This document shows positions 24,554 through 33,611 of a stretch of DNA of 47,415 bases, in pieces. Position 1 is the stretch's first letter. Each line of letters opens with the position of its first letter. The position numbers and the translations under genes were made by a program. The notes under the pieces were generated by a model, which worked only from the letters and a program-made list of their open reading frames with translations, had not been told where the DNA came from and searched no databases. This stretch comes from JAGLTN01 sp023135255. GTDB taxonomy: Bacteria; Planctomycetota; Phycisphaerae; Sedimentisphaerales; Anaerobacaceae. The DNA lies in the NCBI GenBank assembly GCA_030639495.1, contig DAOWCP010000005.1, forward strand, positions 1-47,415, in the 5' to 3' direction.

Positions 24554-25612
24554 ATGAAAACCGAACAGTTAAATTTTGACCTGCCTGGTGAGCTTATCGC
24601 TCAAAAACCAGCAGATAAAAGGAGCGATTCAAAGCTGCTGGTAGTTGATCGCAGCAAAGGTAAGTTCTATGACAGCAGGTTCAGCTCAATCGCTGAATTC
24701 TTAAAACCCGGCGACTGCCTCGTAATAAATAATACAAAAGTCCTGCAGGCACGCTTTTTTGCATTTCGTCAAAGCGGCGGCAAGCTTGAAGGGCTTTTTC
24801 TCGCTCAGCTTAATGACAAAAGATGGAAAGTAATGCTCAAAGGCTCCCGCAAAGTTAACATCGGTGAAACTATTAACCTGAGCAATAATGATAATATCGC
24901 GGAATCTTATTTTAAAGCGGCCTTAGTTGAAAAAGACAACCAGGGCAGATGCGTCCTTGAGGTGCCTGTCGGTGTCGGTCTTAAAACTATTCTTGAGAGG
25001 ATAGGTTTTCCGCCATTGCCGCCTTATATAAAGAGGACTGACGACCCAACCCAGGCTGCTGAGGATAAGCTTCGCTATCAAACTGTTTACGCTCAACAGG
25101 CAGGTGCGGTTGCTGCTCCGACAGCGGGTCTGCATTTCACTAATGAATTGATAGCCCAGTTGAAAGATATCGGCATCGGCTTTGCGACCGTTACGCTTCA
25201 CGTGGGCGCAGGTACATTTAAACCAGTTACCGCTGAGAATCTTGAAGACCACCAGATACATTCGGAGTTTTGCGGCATCGATGAAGAAAACGCCCGGCTT
25301 ATCAACGACGCCAAAAGTAAAGGCAATCGCGTAATCGCTGTAGGCACTACCTCTGTGCGAACCCTTGAAACGATAGCGGACGAAAATGGTATTCTCAAGC
25401 CGACACATGGGCCGACAAGGCTTTTTATCACACCGGGCTACAGGTTTAAGATCGTCGATGCGATGATAACCAATTTTCACTTACCAAAATCAACCTTGCT
25501 GGCGCTGGTAGTTTCTTTCGCTTCTCTGGAAAAGATTCTCGAAGCATACAAACATGCCGTCGAAAAAAAATACCGGTTCTTCTCCTATGGCGATTCAATG
25601 TTTATCTATTGA
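24554..25612 (+). CDS. queA: S-adenosylmethionine:tRNA ribosyltransferase-isomerase QueA
   Basis: Transfers and isomerises the ribosyl moiety of SAM to 7-aminomethyl-7-deazaguanine in tRNA, giving epoxyqueuosine. The 352-residue product starts FDLPGELIAQKPADKRSDSK. It carries DCLVINNTKVLQARF, GFPPLPPYIKR, YQTVYAQQAGAVAAPTAGLH, VTLHVGAGTFKPV and the C-terminal ITNFHLPKSTLLALVVSF, all QueA signatures. It ends 13 bp from the convergent UDP-sugar pyrophosphorylase gene. Confidence 0.96.
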   Translation: MKTEQLNFDLPGELIAQKPADKRSDSKLLVVDRSKGKFYDSRFSSIAEFLKPGDCLVINNTKVLQARFFAFRQSGGKLEGLFLAQLNDKRWKVMLKGSRKVNIGETINLSNNDNIAESYFKAALVEKDNQGRCVLEVPVGVGLKTILERIGFPPLPPYIKRTDDPTQAAEDKLRYQTVYAQQAGAVAAPTAGLHFTNELIAQLKDIGIGFATVTLHVGAGTFKPVTAENLEDHQIHSEFCGIDEENARLINDAKSKGNRVIAVGTTSVRTLETIADENGILKPTHGPTRLFITPGYRFKIVDAMITNFHLPKSTLLALVVSFASLEKILEAYKHAVEKKYRFFSYGDSMFIY

Positions 25613-25625
25613 TTCTTATTCGTCT

Positions 25626-27035
25626 TTATGACAGGTATATTTCGTCACCCGGATTGATTTGCGGCAGCTGAGCTGCTTTGTCCTTAACATCTTCAGCCGA
25701 TAGTGCGAAGCCGGCGGCTATCTCAATTACGCAATCAGCCTGGCCGGTGTCTTTTCTGGGTACATTCACCCCGGCAGATTCCAACCAACCGGCGGCTCTT
25801 TCGATTTGCAGCAGTCTTGAAGTTTCAGCACTGTCGACACCGGTAGCGTTTTTCACCGGGCCGAACTCATGGGCCCTTATCGTTTCGAGTATCATAGAAT
25901 TTGACGCCATCGGAACCGCATCAAAGATAAAGCTTTCCAGCTTAATGCCGTTAGGCTCTGTTGGTTTGATCAGGTTGCCTTGCTCATCGATATAAGGGAT
26001 TTTTTTGATAGCCTTATGCAGAGGCAGTGAAAATCCTTCGCTGTTGATGCTTTCGATAAAATCGGTGCTGATTATGTGGATTGCTATACTGCCGAGTTTA
26101 AAAGCTAAAGAGCCGTCCGCGTTAGTTTGCTTTGCCAATTCGTCCGGAAGATCGCTGTACTCGATGATATTTATTTTACCGTCAACTAAGCAGAAATTAC
26201 CAACTTTCTCAAACGGGCTGTTCTTTATCAGTGTTTTAGAACTCATCTGGCAATTATCAAGTGCGTGCAGACCAATAAAGAGTGGGTCGAATATGTTTAT
26301 CAGGGGGTTATCAACCTGCCAATAGCTTAGGTATTCTATGCCTCGATCACGCATATTTTTTACAGCTCTGCTCTGGTACAAAGCTTTAAGACTTCCGCCG
26401 TGACCATCCGGCGAACATGCGATTTTGCCCTTATCAGCGAGCAATATTCGGCCCTGGAAATCGAAATTCGGGTTCGTGCCTTGCTGAAAGATGAATACAT
26501 TGGCTTTTTTCAGCCCAAAATAGTCATTTTGCTCAAATATTTGTTTGGTAGCGGCATCATTCAATGGGCTGGTCATTATGTACCATGGGCAGGTTGTGTT
26601 GTATTTTTTTGATACTTCTTTTATCGTTTCAGCGAATATCTGGAAAAGAGTCTTGTTTTTTATCGGACTTACGGGGTAATTGCCTTTAGGCCCATCAAAG
26701 CCGAGCCTGGTGCCCTGGCCGCCTGCTACTACAAATGCTCCCACTTTGCCGCTGGAAATAAGCTCTTGTCCTAACTGCTTAGCTTTACTGAATTTATCTT
26801 TAGTTTTACCATCCTGCGGGTTAGCGGGATAGTAATCAGCTGCCTTAAATTTATCCGGCAAAGGTTCGTTATACTCATTTTTTATGTATTTATCGGCCCA
26901 TAATTCGATTTTTGGCATATCAAGGCTGTTAATTTGGGAAATAAGGATTTTTCCGGCAGATTGGTCGAGCTGCCCCCGGAATCGCAATAAATGCCCCTGG
27001 TTGTGTTTTTTAAGTAATTTTAAAGTATTTTCCAT
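25626..27035 (-). CDS. UDP-N-acetylhexosamine pyrophosphorylase-like (UDPGP family)
   Basis: A UTP-dependent nucleotidyltransferase of the eukaryote-like UDPGP/UAP1 type, expected to make UDP-GlcNAc or a related UDP-sugar from the sugar 1-phosphate. Of 469 residues, the N-terminal third is helical. The nucleotide motif is GGQGTRLGFDGPKG (about residues 107-120), followed by FQQGTNPNFD, SPDGHGGSLKAL, YWQVDNPLINI and EYSDLP. A C-terminal segment SAEDVKDKAAQLPQ closes the domain. The ATG at 27035 follows GAGAAA; a longer frame to 27071 adds unconserved residues. Glucose versus N-acetylhexosamine specificity is not certain, but UAP1-like motifs fit better. It is not the usual bacterial GlmU. Confidence 0.85.
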   Translation of the reverse strand: MENTLKLLKKHNQGHLLRFRGQLDQSAGKILISQINSLDMPKIELWADKYIKNEYNEPLPDKFKAADYYPANPQDGKTKDKFSKAKQLGQELISSGKVGAFVVAGGQGTRLGFDGPKGNYPVSPIKNKTLFQIFAETIKEVSKKYNTTCPWYIMTSPLNDAATKQIFEQNDYFGLKKANVFIFQQGTNPNFDFQGRILLADKGKIACSPDGHGGSLKALYQSRAVKNMRDRGIEYLSYWQVDNPLINIFDPLFIGLHALDNCQMSSKTLIKNSPFEKVGNFCLVDGKINIIEYSDLPDELAKQTNADGSLAFKLGSIAIHIISTDFIESINSEGFSLPLHKAIKKIPYIDEQGNLIKPTEPNGIKLESFIFDAVPMASNSMILETIRAHEFGPVKNATGVDSAETSRLLQIERAAGWLESAGVNVPRKDTGQADCVIEIAAGFALSAEDVKDKAAQLPQINPGDEIYLS

Positions 27036-27636
27036 TATTTCTCTTTCATTGAGGCAATCGCCAAAAGTCAAAATACCGGTACAAAACCAGCCCTAACGCC
27101 CGGATATTAAAGGAACGACCAATTTTGACGCTGGCGTCTTCATCGGTGAAAATAAAGATAATCTCAAAATTTTATTTTATTATTACATTTTTTTCAAGTT
27201 TATATAAAAAAAATGACGAAATTAATTTGACAGGTGAGTTATTATGTGATACACTTTAGTCGAAAGATAGATAGGTTTATAAGGATTAAGAACGTTATTA
27301 TATATATTTAGGTTGTCATCATAATTTTTAGAGTTTTTTTATATCATTTCCTTTAACCTGCGTATCGATTGACAAAGTTATTGCCCTTGGCTGTTGTTGC
27401 TTATTGATGGTGATTTGGGTAGCTGGGGGTAGCTGTAAGAAGTAGTTTTCTTGCGAATGGTGTTTATTTCGGTAAAAAAAACTGACCGTTTTTAGGTGAA
27501 AAATAAAAAAATAGAGATTCGCTTAAAAGGTTTTTGGCTTTGAACACAGGTATTGCATTTATAGAAATTAAATGAAGTTATGTGGGCTTAAAGACGGTTA
27601 GGCTTGCGGATCTCGTGAATTAAAAGGAGAATTATC
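27036..27636. other. A+T-rich spacer with promoter and long leader
   Basis: No gene seen in 600 bp. It contains the promoter at 27227-27255 and then about 375 bp of untranslated leader with A- and T-runs before the third pseudopilin gene. I see no known riboswitch in it. Confidence 0.5.
27227..27255 (+). promoter_or_regulatory. Promoter of the third pseudopilin gene
   Basis: Perfect TTGACA (27227-27232), 17 bp, TACACT (27250-27255) preceded by TGA (extended -10). The predicted start near 27262 gives an unusually long leader of about 375 nt. Confidence 0.6.
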
Positions 27637-28647
27637 ATGAAAAAGAGAAAAGGTTTTACATTAGTTGAGCTTTTGGTCGTAATCGCGATCATAGCGTTGC
27701 TGATGGGTATTCTGATGCCGGCTCTGGCAAGGGTAAGGCAGATCGCATACCGCATGGTGTCAGGAACAAATCAGTCCGGTATCGGTAAGGCAATGATGAT
27801 ATATGCCAACGACAACGATGGCGACTATCCTGTTTCCGGAAGTCGTAGACCTCTATGGAGTTCGGATGGGCAGCTTCCCCAGTGGGATGATCAGGACAGA
27901 AAAATTGCTTACGGCTACACCCTTCCGACTGACGAGACAGATGATATGACAATTACATCGTGTCTCTATCTGCTCGTTAAGTACGCTGATGTTGCGACAA
28001 AACAGTTTGTCAACAAAGCTGATGTAGGTGTGTTAGAGTTCTCACTTTCTGAAGATCCACCTACTGATCCGGATATGGACTTAACGGACGTCTGGGATTT
28101 TGGCGGAACAGATGTATTTCCGGGTAAATATTGCAGTTACTCTTACCATTTCCCGTTTTATGGCACTTTTTCCGCAGCGGATAAACAGCATTATCCCGTA
28201 ACACAACAAAGTAATCCTTCTAAGCCGGTTCTTGCTGATAGAAATCCTTACTGCGTTACTTCAGCTGACGCAGACACGGCACCTCACGGTGCCCCAGACA
28301 GTGAGTTGGTTGACCCGGATTGGGATACTGCCGAAACCATGTTTGTTGACAAAGACGGTAAAGCCAATGCCACAGCCCATCAGCAGAATGGACAGAATGT
28401 ATTGTTTAATGATATTCACGTTAAATTTGAGAAGCTTTCTAACTGCGGTATTAATGACGATAACATTTACATCCCATGGAGCGATATCAAAGCAAATATG
28501 GATGCAGAGTCAATAAATGGTTTTGACGCTCGGGGTTGGCCTAGTATTGAAGGTAAAAGTTACGACCAGTATATGGGAATGGCGGATTTAGCTCCTAATG
28601 ACGAATATGATTCAGTTCTTGTTTCTGAAATCATGCAAATCAAATAA
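27637..28647 (+). CDS. Type II secretion/pilin-like protein (pseudopilin 3)
   Basis: A 336-residue protein with the same prepilin leader (MKKRKG, FTLVELLVV, MPALARVRQIA) but a different exposed domain. It has SGIGKAMMIYANDNDGDYPV, the common pseudopilin pattern YANDNDGxYP, and a Cys/Tyr/Asp-rich middle, with HQQNGQNVLFNDIHVKF, the H-x-DG-like C-terminal motif. GGAG precedes the ATG by about eight bases. It is monocistronic: its own promoter upstream and a terminator downstream. Confidence 0.85.
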   Translation: MKKRKGFTLVELLVVIAIIALLMGILMPALARVRQIAYRMVSGTNQSGIGKAMMIYANDNDGDYPVSGSRRPLWSSDGQLPQWDDQDRKIAYGYTLPTDETDDMTITSCLYLLVKYADVATKQFVNKADVGVLEFSLSEDPPTDPDMDLTDVWDFGGTDVFPGKYCSYSYHFPFYGTFSAADKQHYPVTQQSNPSKPVLADRNPYCVTSADADTAPHGAPDSELVDPDWDTAETMFVDKDGKANATAHQQNGQNVLFNDIHVKFEKLSNCGINDDNIYIPWSDIKANMDAESINGFDARGWPSIEGKSYDQYMGMADLAPNDEYDSVLVSEIMQIK

Positions 28648-28671
28648 TTGTTTCATCTTTATGAATACTTT

Positions 28672-28703
28672 AAAAAGGCTCCGAAATTTTCGGGGCCTTT
28701 TTT
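28672..28703 (+). terminator. Intrinsic terminator after pseudopilin 3
   Basis: AAAAAGGCTCCGAAA and TTTTCGGGGCC pair (one G-U), followed by six T. Confidence 0.85.
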
Positions 28704-28845
28704 ATTGATCTATATCGACAAATTTGTATGTTTTCAGGCAAATGAGTATTTCAATGCCCGGAGGAAGATTCGCGTTTGTAAAATACTGTGTTTTATGGTA
28801 AATTGCCTGTTTCAATAGATAGGTATAAATATTGGAGCAGAAAAT

Positions 28846-30807
28846 TTGAAACGGACACTAACATATAAAATATTGAAAAGCCATCTTGTTGGCGGAGTTC
28901 TTGCCCCCGGCAAAGAGATAGCGATAAGGATAGACCAGACACTAACCCAGGATGCTACCGGCACGACTGCCTTTTTACTTTACGAATCCATGGGCGCAGG
29001 CGCTGTCAAAACAGATCTGTCGGTCAGCTATATTGACCACAGCATGAGCCAGTTCGGGCCGGAAAATCATAATGACCATTTATACCTGCAGACGGTCTCA
29101 GGCAAATGCGGCGTATGTCACAGCAGCCCCGGCAACGGTATCTGCCATCAGGTACACCTCGAAAGATTCGGCAAACCCGGTGCAACACTGCTTGGCAGCG
29201 ATTCTCATACACCAACCGGAGGCGGTATTGGTATGCTTGCTATTGGCGCAGGCGGTTTGGATGTTGCTGTTGCTATGGCAGCGGGGCCTTTCTATCTGAC
29301 ATGTCCTGAAGTTGTCGGAATAAAGCTTACCGGCAAACTCAACGACTGGATGGCTGCTAAAGACGTAATTTTGAAACTGCTCAGCATTTTAACGACTAAG
29401 GGAAATGTCGGTTGGATAGCTGAATACTTTGGTGATGGTACCGGGACGCTTACCGTGCCTCAGCGTGCAACGATAACAAATATGGGAGCGGAGCTTGGCG
29501 TTACCACATCGATATTTCCAAGTGATAAAGAGACGAAAAAATTCCTGAAAGCTCAAGGCAGAGCCGATGACTATAAGCCCCTGACAGCTGATGACGGCGC
29601 AGAATATGACCGGGTTATAGAGATAAATTTATCTGAGCTTGAGCCTTTGGCGGCATGTCCTTCTTCGCCTGATAATATTAAGCCGATATCGGAGTTGGCT
29701 GGTGAAAAAATCTCTCAGGTACTCATTGGAAGTTGCACCAATTCAAGCTATACCGATCTGATGATGGTTGCAAAAACTTTAAAGGGCAAAAAGATTGATA
29801 AAATGGTGGAATTCGGCATAGCCCCGGGTTCTAAGCAGGTTCTTACAATGCTGGCGAAAAATGGCGCATTGGCAGAGCTTATCTCAGCAGGTGCTCGAAT
29901 TCTCGAATCGGGTTGCGGGCCATGTATAGGCCAGGGATTCTCACCCGCAGACGGCGCGATCAGTCTCAGGACTTTTAATCGTAATTTTGCCGGCAGAACA
30001 GGCACGAAAGGTGACCTGGTATATCTCGTCAGCCCGGAAACCGCGGTAGCTTCTGTATTGACGGGAAAAATAACTGATCCGCGGACTATCGGCATTGACT
30101 ATCCAAAGGTTGAGATGCCGAAAAAATTCCTCATTGATGACAGCATGGTCGAAAAACCGCTCAGCACCGGCGATGCTGAGAAGGTTGAAGTTCTCAGGGG
30201 TCCAACAATCGTTGTTCCTGAAGCAGCTCCAAAATTAAAAGAAAATCTATTTGGCAAGGTTACATTAAAATGCGGCGACAAAATAACCACTGACCATATT
30301 ATGCCGGCGGGGGTGTTCCTTAAACTTCGCTCAAATGTTCCGCAATACGCAAAAGTAGTATTTAACTGCTTCGATGAAGAGGGCGAACCTACTTTTGCCG
30401 ACAGAGCATTGGAGCTTAAGAAAAAAGACATTGCAAGCGTTATTGTAGCTTCTGAAAGTTATGGACAGGGTTCTTCGAGAGAGCATGCGGCTCTGTGTCC
30501 GATGTATCTGGGAGTCCGTGCAGTAATCGCCAAATCCATTGAGCGGATACACAAAGCCAATCTTATCAATTTCTGCATCGTGCCGATAGAATTTGCGGAC
30601 CCGGCTGATTATGATAAAATTAATCAAGATGATGAAATCGTTATAGATAATCTGATCGAAGCGGTCAAAAACAGTGACCAGATTACCATAGAAGACAAGG
30701 CTTGCTCATTTAAATTTATTGGCAAGTTGAATCTTTCCAGCAGGGACAGGGAAATTCTTCTGGCAGGCGGTAAATTAAGCTATACTTTAAAACAGAGTAA
30801 TGGATAA
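28846..30807 (+). CDS. Aconitate hydratase (Aquifex-type, short aconitase)
   Basis: Interconverts citrate and isocitrate through an Fe-S centre. The 653-residue protein has the Fe-S cysteines in IGSCTNSSYTDL and SGCGPCIGQGFSP, LGSDSHTPTGGGIGMLAIGAGG, NRNFAGRTG, and the C-terminal swivelling domain ESYGQGSSREHAAL. Length and order fit the short putative aconitase family found in Aquifex and anaerobes rather than AcnA (~890) or AcnB. The start is TTG, with GGAG about ten bases upstream. Its 3' end overlaps the next gene by 8 bp. Related family members include homoaconitase and isopropylmalate isomerase, but full domain fusion supports aconitase. Confidence 0.9.
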   Translation: MKRTLTYKILKSHLVGGVLAPGKEIAIRIDQTLTQDATGTTAFLLYESMGAGAVKTDLSVSYIDHSMSQFGPENHNDHLYLQTVSGKCGVCHSSPGNGICHQVHLERFGKPGATLLGSDSHTPTGGGIGMLAIGAGGLDVAVAMAAGPFYLTCPEVVGIKLTGKLNDWMAAKDVILKLLSILTTKGNVGWIAEYFGDGTGTLTVPQRATITNMGAELGVTTSIFPSDKETKKFLKAQGRADDYKPLTADDGAEYDRVIEINLSELEPLAACPSSPDNIKPISELAGEKISQVLIGSCTNSSYTDLMMVAKTLKGKKIDKMVEFGIAPGSKQVLTMLAKNGALAELISAGARILESGCGPCIGQGFSPADGAISLRTFNRNFAGRTGTKGDLVYLVSPETAVASVLTGKITDPRTIGIDYPKVEMPKKFLIDDSMVEKPLSTGDAEKVEVLRGPTIVVPEAAPKLKENLFGKVTLKCGDKITTDHIMPAGVFLKLRSNVPQYAKVVFNCFDEEGEPTFADRALELKKKDIASVIVASESYGQGSSREHAALCPMYLGVRAVIAKSIERIHKANLINFCIVPIEFADPADYDKINQDDEIVIDNLIEAVKNSDQITIEDKACSFKFIGKLNLSSRDREILLAGGKLSYTLKQSNG

Positions 30808-31327
30808 AAAAACAGTAGCTATTTTCGGCACGAGCAGAGTCAAGCCCGGCGATGAAGTTTTTCAGTTGGCCTACGAAACAGGCAGATTTCTTGCTGAAGC
30901 TGGTTTTGATATTATTAACGGCGGTTACGGCGGAATTATGCTCGCATCGGCAAGAGCGGCAAGCCTGGCAGGTGGTAAGGTAACAGGCGTTACGTGCGAT
31001 GTTCTTGGTCGCAATGGGCCAAACGAATTTATTACTGAGGTGATAAATACATCGTGCCTGGACGAAAGGCTTGATGCGCTGCTGGAAAACGCGGATGCAT
31101 ATATTGTTTTGCCGGGCTCGACGGGAACGCTGCTTGAACTTGCTAAAATATGGGAATTTAAAAACAAACACTTTCTGCAAGCTGACAAACCGATTATACT
31201 AATAGGCGGTTTCTGGAAGCCCTTGATAGAGATTATTGCTGCTGACGATGCGGATAGTGCTGAGTCGCTGACTATTGTGGAAACTCCTGACGAGGCAGTG
31301 GATTATCTTGTTAAAAATTTAAAATAG
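30800..31327 (+). CDS. LOG/SLOG-family Rossmann protein
   Basis: A 175-residue protein of the 'lysine decarboxylase-like' LOG superfamily: IFGTSRVKPGD at the N-terminus, GFDIINGGYGGIMLASARAA, and PGSTGTLLEL in place of the classical PGGxGTxxE. Characterised LOG proteins cleave nucleoside 5'-monophosphates to release cytokinin-like bases; others bind nucleotide ligands. The altered PGGxGT motif makes enzyme activity uncertain. It overlaps the aconitase gene by 8 bp and is probably translationally coupled to it. Confidence 0.8.
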   Translation: MDKKTVAIFGTSRVKPGDEVFQLAYETGRFLAEAGFDIINGGYGGIMLASARAASLAGGKVTGVTCDVLGRNGPNEFITEVINTSCLDERLDALLENADAYIVLPGSTGTLLELAKIWEFKNKHFLQADKPIILIGGFWKPLIEIIAADDADSAESLTIVETPDEAVDYLVKNLK

Positions 31328-31344
31328 CAGGAAAGTATATAAAA

Positions 31345-32127
31345 ATGAAAAAATTGATAATAATATTAACACTGGCAGGTTTTCTCACAGCTTTGCCGGT
31401 GATTGCAGAAGAATCTGGAAAAGATGTCTCAAAGCCGATAATTGACGGCCTTGAACTCAAAGGTGCCGACGGAAAATTAGTGCACCAGAATTCAAAATGG
31501 CACTTTGTATTTGACCGTGATGTTAAAGGCCCAAAATCAGGTTTAATAAAAGCTAACACCCAGATTACTTTATTGTCTTCAGCAGCTTTGGAAAAACTTA
31601 TTGTCGATAAGCAGAAGAATCCAGCTTCAAGCTATAGGCTATGGGGGATCATTGCTAAATATGACGATAAAAATTATATCTTCTGTACATACTTTTTGCC
31701 CTTCGCAAAGATTGCACCTGCCAAAAAGGCTCAGCAGATGCAGATCAATGAGCCTAACGATGCTCTTACAATACCAGATGAGATCATTAATAAACTCAAA
31801 GACAGAAAAATCATCAGACCTGAACAGCTTAGAAAAGGTCTCAAGCTTGAAAGCGATTCCGTGCTGATAGACCGTGTAGGCTATATTAAAACGGATAGGG
31901 ACCGACAGGCTAAATTCGTATTTGACGCTTTAGGCAGGAATGCTAAAAATTATTCGATAGATCTTTTGCCTTGTCAGGTACTTGAATTAGCTCAGGGAAA
32001 GTCAGCAAGAGCGCTTGAAAAAACAAGATTTAAGATTACTGGTATCGTTACACAATTCAGCGGCAAAAATCACATGTTCCTGCAAAAAGCAAGTGTGGTT
32101 CACAGCTACGGCAATTTTTCAAGGTAA
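31345..32127 (+). CDS. Secreted protein of unknown function
   Basis: A 260-residue protein with a clear signal peptide (LIIILTLAGFLTALPVIA). The mature part has a beta-rich N-terminal half (GKLVHQNSKWHFVFDRDV, ITLLSSAALEKLI, SYRLWGIIAKYDDKNYIFCT), a charged helix (EIINKLKDRKIIRPEQLRKG) and a C-terminal ALEKTRFKITGIVTQFSGKN, then FLQKA, which resembles an OB-fold strand pattern. No known family is recognised. It sits 17 bp after the LOG-like gene and 10 bp before hisD, in one operon. Confidence 0.7.
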   Translation: MKKLIIILTLAGFLTALPVIAEESGKDVSKPIIDGLELKGADGKLVHQNSKWHFVFDRDVKGPKSGLIKANTQITLLSSAALEKLIVDKQKNPASSYRLWGIIAKYDDKNYIFCTYFLPFAKIAPAKKAQQMQINEPNDALTIPDEIINKLKDRKIIRPEQLRKGLKLESDSVLIDRVGYIKTDRDRQAKFVFDALGRNAKNYSIDLLPCQVLELAQGKSARALEKTRFKITGIVTQFSGKNHMFLQKASVVHSYGNFSR

Positions 32128-32137
32128 GGGAGTAAAA

Positions 32138-33448
32138 GTGACTGATCAATTGGCTGATATTTTAATTTTGTCATCACAACCTGATTTCCAGCAGAAACTA
32201 TCAGCTGTCAGGCAAACTATAATTAATGCTGCTGGTTTTGAATCTGGTTCCGAGCAGCAGCAACAACTTATAAATATTGTTAACGAAGTTGCAAAAACCG
32301 GTGACAAGGCATTGGTGGAGTTTACCGAAAAATTTGACAATGTTAAATTAATGCCGAATCAGTTCAAAATTGATAAAGCTCAATTAAAAAAAGCTCACGA
32401 CGGAATTGACGCAGATCTTTTGAAGGCTCTGCGGAAATCCATTGAAAACGTCAGAAAATATCAGACTGAGATTTTTATGTCAGGTAAAAATAATCACCCG
32501 GGCGTTAAATATACTCCTCTGAACAGAATCGGAATTTGTATTCCCGGTGCATCTGCGCCTTTGCCGAGCACAGTTATAATGTCGGCAGTGCCCGCACAGG
32601 TTGCAGGAGTAAAAGAGATTGTAATTATCTCTCCGCCGAGATGTGAAAATTCAATCCATCCGGTGATACAGGCTCTTTGTTTTGAGCTTGGTATTGACGA
32701 AGTTTACCGCGTAGGCGGCGCCCAGGCGGTAGCAGCATTAGCCTATGGCACCGAGACTATCAAAAAAGTAAATAAGATCGTCGGCCCCGGAAATCAATGG
32801 GTGCAAATGGCAAAGAAACAAGTCTTTGGTAAAGTTGATATCGACTCGATTGCAGGTCCAAGTGAAGTGCTTATTATTGCAGACGATTCGGCAAACCCGG
32901 CATGGGTCGCAGCGGATATGCTAAGCCAGGCGGAACACGCGCCAGGCTCCGCTTTGGTATTGACCGATTCAGAGAAATCAGCTCAGGCAATTCTTGAACA
33001 ATTGGATAAGCAGGTTAAACAGCTTGACAGAAGTCAGCAGACTTTGGAATGTTTAAAGCAGTTCAGTGCTATCGCAGTTTGCAAAAATTTCGATGATGTT
33101 ATTGCTCAAGCCAATGATTTTGCAACCGAACACCTCGAAATACAATGCGGCAATAAAAGCGAAGCCGTCGCGGAAAAAATCATAAATGCCGGCGCTATTT
33201 TCATAGGCCCATACACCCCCGTAGCAGTGGGGGACTACTGGGCGGGTCCAAGTCATACATTACCTACCGGCTCAAGTGCAAAATTTTTCAGCCCGTTAAG
33301 CTCAAACGATTTTGTTAAGTCGTCAAGTATTATTCGCTATAACAAAGAAAAATTGGAACAGAGCGCCGAAGACATAATTCGCCTTGCAATGGTTGAAGGC
33401 CTTGATGCTCATGCCAAAAGCATTGCTATCCGAACAAAGAAAAATTAA
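32138..33448 (+). CDS. hisD: Histidinol dehydrogenase HisD
   Basis: Oxidises L-histidinol to L-histidine in two NAD-dependent steps with a zinc ion. The 436-residue product has VDIDSIAGPSEVLIIADDSA, ADMLSQAEHAPGS (the catalytic/zinc His region), ATEHLEIQ and a normal C-terminus. The start is GTG at 32138 with AAGGGAG (32126-32132) five bases upstream. The open frame extends 41 codons further up, but that part overlaps the preceding secreted protein and is not conserved. It is the only his gene in the window, so histidine genes are scattered. Confidence 0.95.
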   Translation: MTDQLADILILSSQPDFQQKLSAVRQTIINAAGFESGSEQQQQLINIVNEVAKTGDKALVEFTEKFDNVKLMPNQFKIDKAQLKKAHDGIDADLLKALRKSIENVRKYQTEIFMSGKNNHPGVKYTPLNRIGICIPGASAPLPSTVIMSAVPAQVAGVKEIVIISPPRCENSIHPVIQALCFELGIDEVYRVGGAQAVAALAYGTETIKKVNKIVGPGNQWVQMAKKQVFGKVDIDSIAGPSEVLIIADDSANPAWVAADMLSQAEHAPGSALVLTDSEKSAQAILEQLDKQVKQLDRSQQTLECLKQFSAIAVCKNFDDVIAQANDFATEHLEIQCGNKSEAVAEKIINAGAIFIGPYTPVAVGDYWAGPSHTLPTGSSAKFFSPLSSNDFVKSSSIIRYNKEKLEQSAEDIIRLAMVEGLDAHAKSIAIRTKKN

Positions 33449-33555
33449 GGGTAGTTCTAATAATTGCTTTTGAGCAGCAAGTAGAAGGTTTTTGGCTTCT
33501 GGCAAGGAAGATAAATCAGCTTTATCTGAAGATAAGGCGGTTTTTGTCTGACGAT

Positions 33556-33611
33556 GACCAGAGCCAAAAAGATTCGCTTGACTGACAAAATGAATTTTTA
33601 GAGATGCCCTT
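33556..33611 (+). repeat. Dispersed repeat B, copy 1
   Basis: 56 bp matching, in inverse orientation, 47360-47415 (GACCAGA, AAAAGATTCGCTTG, CAAAATGAATT, TTAGAGATGCCC), and ending at the 3' end of the zinc-ribbon gene (33610). It is not related to family A. Confidence 0.7.
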
